The notes beneath the pieces are model-generated. The model had not been told where the DNA came from. It saw only the letters and a program-made list of their open reading frames with translations, and ran no database searches. A stretch of 64,000 nt of DNA from Aphelenchoides besseyi (lineage: Eukaryota > Nematoda > Chromadorea > Rhabditida > Aphelenchoididae). A program made the position numbers and the translations under genes. Numbering within the stretch: position 1 is the first letter of the stretch; each line of letters opens with the position of its first letter. Shown here piece after piece: positions 36,205 through 45,175 of the stretch. The DNA lies in NCBI GenBank assembly GCA_024699855.1, contig JAMPIQ010000001.1, positions 15,376,001 to 15,440,000 of the forward strand, given 5' to 3'.

Positions 36205-37465
36205 ATGAAGTGTTTTGCCATTTTGTTGTTCTCTTTTCTTATTCGTGCGCGTCTGATTCTTAGGCTCCCCAATCAAACGCTCCTCGCCAACTTCTACACT
36301 CGAATTCGATGCGCTGTTCTACTTGCTAACTTCTTTTCGCTCGTCCATTTCTCTCGTTCAAACCGCTTGTTCTTAGCGCAATTCTTTTATCTTCGTTTCT
36401 TGTTGCCATTTAAGCGTAATAATTAACAGAAGCCTTCGGGGACACGTGTTCCCGTCGCAGCTTCCGATTGTTCCGTGGATTTCGCTCACAGTTTGCGGAA
36501 TCCAAAACGCCTGCCGATTTCTCTTCTTCATTTCTTTGTCTGTGTGTTTCTATTTGATTTCATCTCCTGTGTTTGTCGAAAGTTGTAACCACCGAACTTT
36601 CTATAATAAACGATTTTCGTCGTTGCGGTTGAACACAAGTGCAGCTACTCGAGGGACGATGTCACCTTCCTGTCTATCCAACCGTTTCTTCAGTGATCTT
36701 ATGGGCAACGGCAAAATGCTCGAAAGAGAAGATGCTGACAACTCGTGAATCCATCACCAAGTGCTTGGTGATGCACCTTCCAAATTCATTTTCCCCTGAT
36801 GTCACTACGCGAGTTTACGACGCAAGTCCTTCAATCGCAATTTGCCTGTTGACTGATCGAGAAATGGTGGAGATCTTCATTTATTTTGGTTCAAATGAAC
36901 TAACAAACGACACATCCGAAAGCTTGGAGTCTCGATTCTGTAAAAGAAGAAGCTGTCGGATGTACGGCCGGGAGTTGGTCATCAATCGTTTACAACGAGT
37001 GGAACAACGTTGATGTTATACCGGGTCATTTGATCGTATCAAGTGAGTTCAACGGAATCCATTTCAATACTTTCATTTTAGATGTGCTGTTAACGTTTCG
37101 ATCTTCATTACGGCTCCCGGTTTGGATTGCTCTTATCATGTCTCTACTCTTTAGATTAAGATCACAGATTGCTTGATCACGAAGTCTATTGCAAGAACCG
37201 AACTGAATTTTGAATCAAATGGAAGTGGAGAACCGTTTTGCATTCCGTTTGCCGAACCGGTGGAAATGACTCTCGGCTGTGCGTATAGTGCATCGGCATT
37301 GTTGAAGGTTGGAAACGATCAATCGTTGTTTACTTATTCGGATTTTAGGGTCCTGATTTGTTTTATGGATCGAAGGTCAGCGATGAATTCCACGCAAAAG
37401 CATCAAATACTATTACGTTTCTCTTCACGTTTGCTGCCGGAACGAACAACGGTACATTCGGTTGA
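36205..37465 (+). CDS. gene X, module C copy
   Basis: Identical to the B copy. Signal peptide MKCFAILLFSFLIRA at 36205. The best-supported exons cover about 36950-37042 and 37155-37310, then the last exon after the intron at about 37311-37349, ending FTFAAGTNNGT and stop at 37465. Converges on UBL C. Unknown family; the middle exon boundaries are not secure. Confidence 0.5.
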
Positions 37466-37898
37466 CGATGATCAAATACCGTGTTTATAGTTCTGCTTAA
37501 AGATGCAGTAAAGCTGTAAATAGCGTCACATTAGTCGTTGTTTTCGCTAGTCAACTATCTTAGTCTCAACATAAACACTTTCATATGAAATGGAGAAGCG
37601 AGTTGATCTGATGGCAAAAGATAGAATTCGAGCTGCAGAATCTCGTCTATTTCCTTGAGAGTCACAACTACGAGCCTTGTGAAAGACTCAAAAGTGAAAC
37701 AGACGTTAGAGGTGTAACTAATGTTTTCGAGACAATGCATCAAGACCACGTCTGACGAAATAGAATCAGACTGCAGAAAAAGAAAGAGACATAAAACCAC
37801 GTATTTATTTAAAATTTTCAATTGTCCACAGTGATTACAACAAAAAAAATGAGGTAGAAGACTTGGATGAATACAAAGACTTGGTAGTAAGATTCGAT

Positions 37899-38770
37899 TC
37901 AATCATTGGCTACGCGACGTCGACGCAAGCCGGGATGACTAATCGACTCTTCTGAATCTGGTTTCTTTTGCGTGACTCCAACTTGCTCGTAGAGATAAGC
38001 CATTCGAAGTTTCCATCTTTCGCGTAGATTCGAAGATCCATTGAGAAAACGATGAAGTTCCACTGTGTCGGATGCCATTAACAAATATTCGTGTTGACCT
38101 TTGAATAGATCCCTATCCTTTTCAAGATAAAAGTCCAAAATTACGTCCGTTTTTACTTTGTGTAAACTGTATTCCAAGAGCATTTTATCATCTTTGAGTT
38201 CCGTTCCTAAAATGAAACAGTTAATCAGCAAAGTTGTTTTGAACTTACGACGCAAAGTTGCAATTTGTTGGTCTGCCGGAACGCCTTCTTTTTCTTGAAT
38301 CATTTCCTTCACTTGTCGGATGGTGTCGGTGGGTTTGACCTGAAATGACGGCAAAGTAGACAGACGGCAAAGTACAAACGTACCTCAAGCACGAAACTTT
38401 TCCAAGCCAAAAATACCACTTCGATCTTCATGATCCACGACAACAAGAAGAGAGCATTTGATCGAAGATGTTCAACTGAAATCAAATCGACACTTGCTAA
38501 TCGAAAAAACTCGCAAACGATCGAGAAGTTAAAAAACACGTGATTAGCAACAAGAGAAAAATTTTGCGCGAGCTCTTTGGGACTTGAGAACTGAAAGGAA
38601 AACTCACTCGTTGGCTCAGAATCTATTCCAACGAGTTCAAGGCAATGAATCCAAAGCTCAAAACCACATGCTCAAGCCGTCAGTCTTGACCACCGGACAA
38701 CATTGCCGCTTTCCAGAAATCTTGGCATTTCGTTCAACTTCATGTCACGATCCAGGATTTGAGAGTCCAT
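37899..38770 (-). CDS. ubiquitin-like (UBL) domain protein, copy C
   Basis: Same four-exon layout as copy A. UBL strand MKIEVVFLAWKSFVLE, exon 3 VKPTDTIRQVKEMIQEKEGV and PADQQIATL, exon 4 TELKDDKMLLEYSL, and tail ending SISHPGLRRRRVAND. The intron-1 donor gtgagt is intact. Compared with copy A, exon 2 differs at 6 of 16 residues from MKIK onward with one silent change, while the next intron differs by one base. No diglycine end. Confidence 0.7.
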
Positions 38771-38946
38771 CTGAAAGCAGCTACTGAACATCGTGAAGAA
38801 ACAACCGACCATTTCGAGAGTTGTAATCACTCGATCTCTTGAGACGTTTGATCACCGCAGTTGGCATGTTCGAGTCACAAAGATGATAGCAACTGAATTC
38901 GCTGGTCAACCACTTTGGAAAAACACAATCCACACATTTAGCGCAA

Positions 38947-39018
38947 CAATTCACGACATCGTTTCATGTCCGCCTACGAGCAGAAGATTGAATGTGCGGA
39001 CAAACGTTGGCAATATTT
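38947..39018 (+). pseudogene. captured SF3A2 exon fragment
   Basis: About 72 bases match the SF3A2 exon at 10850-10922 (reverse strand) with a handful of substitutions, coding RHRFMSAYEQKIE then DKRWQYLL in one frame. It begins abruptly where module C loses similarity to the UBL/UGT promoter (after ttagcgcaac) and ends in unrelated AT-rich sequence. Confidence 0.85.
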
Positions 39019-39104
39019 GTTAGGTATTCTACATGTTTATTGAAACTTGCGCTTTTTTTATTTGTAATAAATATGTACAGATAAAACAAACGAAGTAAAC
39101 ACAC

Positions 39105-39185
39105 AGATCCGTCAATGATTCGCACAGGCATGTTTGCCATCAGAATTATAGGTTGTTGAAGTTCTCTTTGATCCAATTTTTTGTG
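39105..39185 (-). pseudogene. UBL-tail relic F4 (partial)
   Basis: The minus strand reads KNWIKENFNNL, matching the tail motif of relic F1 (NWIKENFNNL) and, more distantly, F2 (KKWIPENFGNF). Only about 80 bases are recognisable. Confidence 0.4.
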
Positions 39186-39229
39186 TACTTATAACCGCGT
39201 ACCGCGCGGCCTTCATCCGCGCCGCCACA

Positions 39230-39370
39230 TTGGCACTGAAGATTGTAAAACTTCAATCATCAAAGTTTCGCTCCAACGTTGTCTGCCCGCCGAGTCCTTA
39301 TCGCTTAAGGACCCGAGGGCAATGCTGATACCCAAGATGAAGACGAACCTCAAACTTGGGTTAATAAACC
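39230..39370 (-). ncRNA. candidate spliced leader (SL1-like) RNA gene
   Basis: The minus strand from 39370 reads a 22-base leader identical to nematode SL1 at 20 positions (ggtttattaa then cccaagtttgag), followed at once by a GT donor (gttcg). The leader's acccaag pairs with cttgggt 18 bases on, putting the donor in a loop as in SL RNA stem I. A second hairpin follows (gtcctta / taaggac with gccc / gggc below), then a weak Sm-like aaactttga, then a third hairpin (tgaag / cttca). The order stem I, stem II, Sm site, stem III is that of nematode SL RNAs. The Sm site departs from consensus and no promoter element was confirmed. Confidence 0.62.
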
Positions 39371-39559
39371 TTTATTTAACAAGTTACGCGGATTAAAACC
39401 AAATTAGAACATGATCAACTTACAAATCCGGCGGCTGAGTTAGAACACGTGAATTAAAGACAGCAACAACAAAATGCAACGGCGATCAGATGCAGAAAGG
39501 TGAAACGCTCGACGTTACTGATCAACGGACGATCGGAACAAAAGTGAATTTAATTCTTT

Positions 39560-39800
39560 TTCCATTATCTCCGTCTTTTCCCGATTTCGTCATCGAGATC
39601 GGACAAGATAATAAGTTGTTAAAATTCTCTTTAATCCAATTTCCGATGAATAGATATCCTCGTTGTAGTTGTATAATTCACCCCTTCCTTTACGCGTTCA
39701 CCTTCTTCTCCGTCCTGTAAAAAACCGCCACAAGGACAGAAAACCAAGTAAAGAGTGAAATATATGGTGCCCGAAGCTTCACGCTGAAGAAAGTCGTTTA
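39560..39800 (-). pseudogene. UBL C-terminus plus tail relic F1
   Basis: The minus strand reads ASGTIYFTLYLVFCPCGG, where ubiquitin has ESTLHLVLRLRGG, then a charged tail LQDGEEGERVKEG. After a frame change comes IGNWIKENFNNL. The di-glycine is kept but followed by a tail. Frame breaks make it a probable pseudogene. Confidence 0.5.
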
Positions 39801-39894
39801 CCTTTGATTTTGATTCCGATTCTTTCACTTGTAGAAGTACGAACAGAGATCACCCTAAAAACAAAAATTAATTTTTTAATTCAAAACGACCATA

Positions 39895-40250
39895 CCTAAA
39901 GGTAGATCTTTTTGTTTTGGACAACTGTTTTCAAAGCATAACGTATTCTTCGCACTGTTAACGCTGATGTCCGACGTGTTCTGGGCTTCTCGGTTTTCCG
40001 TATGACCATTGTTGTCCAAACCGTCAATAACAAAATAAATTCCGATGTTGGCCAGAAATATTATCGTGAAATTTCCAAAGTTCTCAGGGATCCACTTTTT
40101 TACGAAGTTAAGCCACGCATTGCTCGTCCTTCTTCTACAAGTTCTTTTGCTCGTTCCGCTTCTTCATTGTCTGTAATCATACCTCCACAAAGTTAGAGAA
40201 CCAAGTAAATAGTGAAATCCATAGTGTCTGGGATTTTGACCTGAAAACAA
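39895..40250 (-). pseudogene. UBL C-terminus plus membrane-like tail relic F2
   Basis: After an acceptor (gttttcag at about 40243) the frame reads VKIPDTMDFTIYLVL, then TAA, then LCGGMITDNEEAERAKEL. The TAA replaces the Arg of LRLRGG. After a further shift, AWLNFVKKWIPENFGNFTII and FLANIGIYFVIDGL give a hydrophobic segment, then an Asn-rich end. Same plan as F1 and F3; broken. Confidence 0.55.
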
Positions 40251-40274
40251 ATCGAATTAGAAAGCTCCAGAAAC

Positions 40275-40405
40275 ACGAAAAACAGAAGGCAAAAGACTCC
40301 GAAGAGCTCCGGCGACTTCAAAGATCATCCAGCCGTCGGAAACGCAATTCAACTGTCCGTTCTGCAATCACGAGCGTGTTTGCCAAGTCAAATTGTACAG
40401 ACATG
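40275..40405 (+). pseudogene. captured ELOF1 exon fragment
   Basis: 40330-40405 matches ELOF1 exon 1 (13565-13645, reverse strand) with about six substitutions and encodes [19 protein letters not shown] then VKL, with the zinc knuckle intact. Similarity fades towards the ELOF1 start. The copy ends at the ELOF1 splice donor, then continues into unrelated bases and a stop. Confidence 0.85.
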
Positions 40406-40446
40406 TTTAAAAGGAAATCTTGTCATTTAGGTGTAGTATGATCCGC

Positions 40447-40722
40447 CTATAAGTAATGCTTTTCAATCAAACGTACCATAAAATTGGCGATGAATATTAC
40501 CAAGTTTGATGAGTGACGTTTGAACCAATTTAATGTCGTGTTCCACCCTTGCTTCCGAATGCTTTCGTTTGGTAGTTCTGCGGCACGTTCATTTTCTTTC
40601 TCATCCTGAACTAAGCCCCCACAAAGACGCATCATCCGTGTACGGTGGAGTGCTTTTTAATGTTATAATGCGCTACGGTGCGTTCATCCTCGAGATGCTT
40701 TCCTTGAAGTTGCGTTTTGATC
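40447..40722 (-). pseudogene. UBL C-terminal exon plus hydrophobic tail relic F3
   Basis: After an acceptor (acttcaag, about 40712) in the same phase as the other UBL genes, the frame reads KHLEDERTVAHYNIKKHSTV, close to ubiquitin [20 protein letters not shown]. A one-base shift follows, then MRLCGG (ubiquitin LRLRGG), a charged stretch LVQDEKENERAAELPNES, and a possible membrane segment LVIFIANFMVRL, ending at 40447. This is the clearest ubiquitin match of the array. Confidence 0.62.
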
Positions 40723-40789
40723 ACGCTGATGCGTTGGTTCTTATTTCTCGTAAGTTCATTTTGAAGACTGGGAACTTGATCGTTTAGAA

Positions 40790-41150
40790 ACTGGAGTTTA
40801 TTTTCGACGTGGTTGGTTTACTCGATACAAGATCGATGGATCCGCTTCTGTAACTTGATAGTGACCGTTTTTAAGGCTGCTTGGATTCGTTCGAGTTCGA
40901 TCGTTACTTGTCCAAGTTTTCGGTAAACTCGTTGAAAACGACTTTGCGGTTTCCGATTCTCGTAGACTAACAACGAATCGCTGGTTGAGGAACTGGTGAC
41001 TCGTTTGAAATCTCTTCTAGGAAGGATTCACGGAATGGTCTCTCGGTTCCGGACGATTCACCTGTAGGACCTTCAATGCGAGGATGCTTTGAAGGTGGAA
41101 TTGTGACCGACTGTCTCTTCGGAGGCGCGAATTCCGCTCTCTAATCACCA
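40790..41150 (-). other. open coiled-coil-like frames upstream of F3
   Basis: The minus strand contains FAPPKRQSVTIPPSKHPRIE, then, after a likely splice, a helical stretch (RVYRKLGQVTIELERIQAAL, KTVTIKLQKRIH). These may be 5' exons of the F3 gene or an unrelated fragment. A stop interrupts the link to F3. Confidence 0.3.
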
Positions 41151-41366
41151 AGAATTTGGCCGTAGAAAGATCAAATTAGCAAAGTGTGTTCATTGAATAT
41201 AAGCGCGCTTCTAACAATTTCATGCGGGATTATATAGATCGCGGGCGTCCGGTCGAGAAGTGCATTAATGCACAAGTGGGGGCGTTCTTAACGTAAACGC
41301 CTCCGCTTTTCCCGTGACTTTCACGGACAGAGTTTGCGAAAAAGTTTTGAGGCAATGAAGACTCAC

Positions 41367-41856
41367 CACTTCTCCAGACGCTTTGATGGGCATTGTTCTT
41401 AGATCAACTTGAAAGTGAACAAAATCACGAAGGCAATTGAAAAGCGCGATAAAGCAAAAGTGGAGAAATGAAACACCAAACTAAAAGTCGCGAGTCTGAA
41501 CGCCGTTCACCTAACAGACGGCCTAAAAAACGATCGACTTTCCGTTCGAAAGTCGTTTTGGCATCGTGCATCAGAAGGTGCGATTCAAACGGCAATTTTG
41601 GTTTTCGTTGAACTTTCAATCTCAACACGTGATTGGAAACAAGGAAAAACTTTTCCGAGAGCTCGTTTAAACTCGACAATTGAAAAAAAACTCACTCGTT
41701 GGCTCAGAATCTATTCCAACGAGTTCAAAGGCAATGAATCCAAAGCTCAAAACCACATGCTCAAGCCGTGAGTCTTAACCACCGGACAACATTGCCGGTT
41801 TCCAGAAATCTTGGCATTTCGTTCAACTTCATGTTACGATCGATTTGAGAGTTCAT
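41367..41856 (-). pseudogene. UBL leader fused to eL20-like first exon (copy D)
   Basis: 41690-41856 is the UBL leader exon (MNSQ... NEMPRF, donor gtgagt retained) as in copies A-C. Instead of the UBL exons, similarity then switches to a sequence shared with locus E: a conserved hairpin (cgactttc/gaaagtcg, about 41532-41552) and a 9-codon exon MPIKASGEV with a gtgagt donor (41393-41367), like the N-terminal exon of an eL20 (RPL18A) type ribosomal protein gene. The downstream exons are missing. Confidence 0.5.
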
Positions 41857-41991
41857 CTGAAAGCAACCACTGAAGATCGTGAAGAAACAATCGACCATTT
41901 CGAGAGTTGTAATCACTCGAGACGTTTGATCATCGCAGTTGGCATGTTCAAGTCACAAAGGTAATAGCGACTGAACCCGTTGGTCAACCAC

Positions 41992-42819
41992 TGTCGCCCC
42001 GACTTCCTCGAGCGACAAGGAAGGTAACGATTCTCCCGGTCGCCCCAACTCGTGTACAACCGCGGAGTCTCCAACGACTTGAACGACGATTGACGACGTT
42101 CACCAAAGAACGACGACTGGCGAAGTTCGCAACCAGTGGATGCCCGACTGACGAGATTCCAGATCGACGCTGCTACGCGGGACTTTAAACAACGTTCCAA
42201 TTGTTGATAACAACGAAGTTTTTATTAGCCTCAAACTTGGGTTAATAAACCTTACAAGAGTACAGCACGGAAATACGAAAAACGTCACGATTACAAAAGA
42301 GTAGGCCAAACAAGTCGATACGATAGGAACATTTTTGGCCATCGAAATGGACCACAAACCACACGAATTAAGAGAATCGGGCCGTTAAGGGATCAGCACC
42401 TGATCGTGAATAAGCGGAGATTAAAGTTAGGCATAAGGAATGAGATCTACAAATAAAATTTCAACTACAATCAAGTGGGGGAAATTGAGAGCGGAAGAGA
42501 CGCCGACCGACCGTCCGACATCTTCGTAGGAACAACTGAGCGAAATGGCAAAGGGCGGCAAAAGGGCAACAAGAGGCCTCTGATCGGCCCATTTGGTCGA
42601 CGGACAACGGCACCAAGAAAATTCCATACGGTGAACGGCCACTCGATCGAGCGCTTTTTCAGGTCGGAGAGAAACAAATGTAAACAATTGAGAGGTGAGA
42701 AAAGAAAACAGACAAACAAGAACGGAGAGACGGCAGTTAGAATAGTTTGGAGGCGGAGGATTAGAACGATCAGAGAGTTTTCAACGGACTCCGCTTCTTT
42801 TCTCGCGTTGCACGCGACA
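41992..42819. mobile_element. solo LTR with 4-bp target duplication
   Basis: An 828-base insertion interrupts the UBL/UGT promoter of module D. The sequence expected in the other copies (gtcaaccac|ttcgg) is split. The element starts TGTCG and ends CGACA (perfect short inverted ends, TG...CA) and is flanked by CCAC at 41988-41991 and 42820-42823. An AATAAA occurs inside. No internal coding region, so a solo LTR is the simplest explanation. Confidence 0.75.
42230..42251 (-). other. second SL1-like 22-mer, inside the solo LTR
   Basis: Identical to the leader at 39349-39370, sharing 25 bases in all. Here it is followed by GC rather than GT and no stem I partner is present, so it is not an SL RNA gene. 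It may be a leader acquired by trans-splicing and reverse transcription. Confidence 0.6.
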
Positions 42820-43017
42820 CCACTTCGGAAAAACACAATCCACACGTTTAGTGCAACTAATCACACAAAGTTCCTTGTTTGCGACACAACAGAAGTTGCA
42901 CGATCATTCGAATCAATTAGCTCCAGAGACTACACTACAAACTACATGTAAAACGAGTAGAGTCAAGACGATCGCTATAAAAAGACGACCAAGTCGAAGG
43001 TTACGACATCGCGTACG
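42820..43017 (+). promoter_or_regulatory. UGT promoter block, copy D
   Basis: Right-hand part of the shared promoter, after the solo LTR. It retains the ctataaaaag element near 42975 and matches 18238-18430 with few changes. Confidence 0.5.
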
Positions 43018-45001
43018 ATGTTGTTTTGTCCTGCGATTGTTCTGTTTGTCTTGTTGCCGGCTGTTTCTGCTGAACGTTTTCTGTTCATATCTACGAATTT
43101 GGGGCACTCTCACATTGGTTTTACAGGACGTTTAGCGGACATTTTAGTTGATGTCGGACATGAAGTCGTGAGTTCGAAACGTTCAATTTAAGAGACTGTT
43201 TTTAGGACTTTGTGATTCCGCTGTTCAATCACTTCAAATGGAACGAAGAAAGCGAATGTCACACGCGTGGAGTTGACGTCTACGAGCGAGTTAGAAGAAC
43301 ATGAAATGGTCAGCTCGATCGCACTAAACATAACTCTTGGAGGTGTTTTCAGGTGGAATGATGTTTTTGAGAACAAAAAGATTCCGGCAGAATCAGAGAA
43401 ATTCAAAAATATGATGGCCATGTATTGCGAAAGTAAGCGATTTCTTCCGGTTCTTGTTAACGGATTCCAGGTATGTTGTTTTAGACCGAGCTTTTGGAGA
43501 AACTTTGTTCTCGCAACTACAAAATCGGCTTCGGTTAGTAAGATGAACTACCAAGAAATAAGGTGGCAATTTAGACGAGAGCAACGATCAATGTGCCTTC
43601 AGTCTCTTCCACTTTCTAAACATTCCACTTACTCACGAACTAAGCGGTACGAAGAGATTACTGTCATCGAAAAGGACGGCACATTTCAGCTCTTCCATCA
43701 ACTGATTACACAAGTTATGTGCACGGCATTTCCACTGACCATAACAACATTCCACGTAAGTTGTATTACCGATCGCATAAAACAAGAGCATCTCAGTGAT
43801 GGTCAATCAAGAAAAAATTAATCCGATTAGCCGCTTGACAGAACGAGCGGTCAATGCGATCATGTTCTGGCGAACAAACTTACAAATGAAAGCGCCTCCA
43901 GTGCGGAAAGTTATGCAGAAACTTGTTTCTCCGGACTTTCCATCATCAGAAGAAATTGAGACGAGTCGAGTTCGTTTGGTTGAACACCAACAAGTTCATT
44001 GATTTCCCGAGATCATTGCCCGCTAAAGTAAAGCAAATTGGTGGAATCGGAATGGAAACACCTCAAAAATTGAATCAGGTATTGGTTTATCTACTACCGC
44101 AATACAACGATTCCACAGACTTTTACGTCCATTTTTGATCGTGCATCGAAAGGAGTGATTCTGGTCTCCTTTGGATCAATCGTCAACACCGATCACATGA
44201 AGCCAGAGATCCGAGATGCGTTCTTAGACGCCTTCGGTCAATTTCCGCACTACCAATTCATTTGGAAAGTCACAAATGCCAATGGCAACAATTTGACTCA
44301 TCTGACTTCTGCTCACTATAAGAACGTTCATGCCGTTAACTGGATGAACCAGCCGAGTATTCTGGCTCATCCATGTACTGTTGCGTTCATTTCACACATG
44401 GGTAAGTTCGTGAATTTAGAAAGCAAATTGACTTCGACGAGCAAGAAGACAGGAACTAAACGCGATGTTTACAGGTTTGAATTTGTTGAATGAAGCTGCT
44501 CGTTTTGGCGTTCCAGTCGTTTCCATACCTTCCTTTGCTGATCAGCCGTTCAACCTGGCGGTTATAGTCAAACGGAAACTTGGAGTTTTTGTTGACCAAC
44601 GTCACATAACCACTTCGACGGTCGCTGATGCTATCCGTATCATTCTCGAAGATCCCAGTTATCTGAAAGTGGCCAAAGAAGTGAGCTTAAAGATGGCGGA
44701 CGATCTGTTTAGACTTCGAGATGTGTTCGTTCGTCGCGTCGAGTTTTCTGCACGTAACGGACCAATGAACGAATTCGAACTGCCAGCATCCCGATCCAGT
44801 TTCATTCAACAACATTCCTTTGATCTTCTTGCTCTTTTCACATTCTCCATCTTTACTTTGCTTCTTTCTTTGGTTCTAATTCTGAAGTCTACAGCTCGTT
44901 TGTGCACCAAGCTACTTCAACGATACGGTCAAAAGAAAGAAAAGAAAACGGTGTTGAAATCGAGACGAATCAACAGAAATAGATTTATAAACGACAAGTA
45001 A
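43018..45001 (+). pseudogene. UDP-glucuronosyltransferase, copy D, frameshifted
   Basis: The best signal peptide of the three copies (MLFCPAIVLFVLLPAVSA), then RFLFISTNLGHSHIGFTGRL and ADILVDVGHE. After intron 1 the frame reads DFVIPLFNHF and must shift by one to continue as GTKKANVTRVELTSTSELEE, a lesion shared with copy B. A private 2-base loss follows SSEEI (about 43955), where copy B has IMRRVEFVWL. The donor site (MNQPSILAHP...FISHMG|LNLLNEAARFGVPVV) and C-terminal anchor are intact. The tail extends beyond copy B's end to FINDK. Confidence 0.8.
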
Positions 45002-45175
45002 CAATAACAACAATAACGAGAAAAACAGAATAATAACCGACCCACCGGCCCTGCGAGCCCAAAAACGACCCCAGCCGATCAGCGGATTGTTCTTCATCGA
45101 TTTCGCGTGCTCGCGACAACGGTCTAAACTTTGGATTGTTGATCTCTTTGTTGTAGAAATAAAGCACTATAAAAC

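Larger units (their letters stand above)
35002..38830. repeat. right arm of large inverted repeat (palindrome)
   Basis: Reverse complement of 29113-32938. Identity is essentially complete from 35002 to about 38195, then falls in the UBL coding exons and leader. It starts at aacttcaatattctcg, directly mirrored at 32938. Contains the frameshifted LAPTM-like gene, gene X and UBL C. Confidence 0.92.

Noticed and set aside
39181..39400. LTR end near the SL RNA locus
   Set aside because: Shared sequence with the LTR is confined to the leader 25-mer; no TG..CA ends or target duplication could be defined.
42230..42251. Second functional SL RNA gene
   Set aside because: No GT after the leader and no stem I partner; it lies within a solo LTR.
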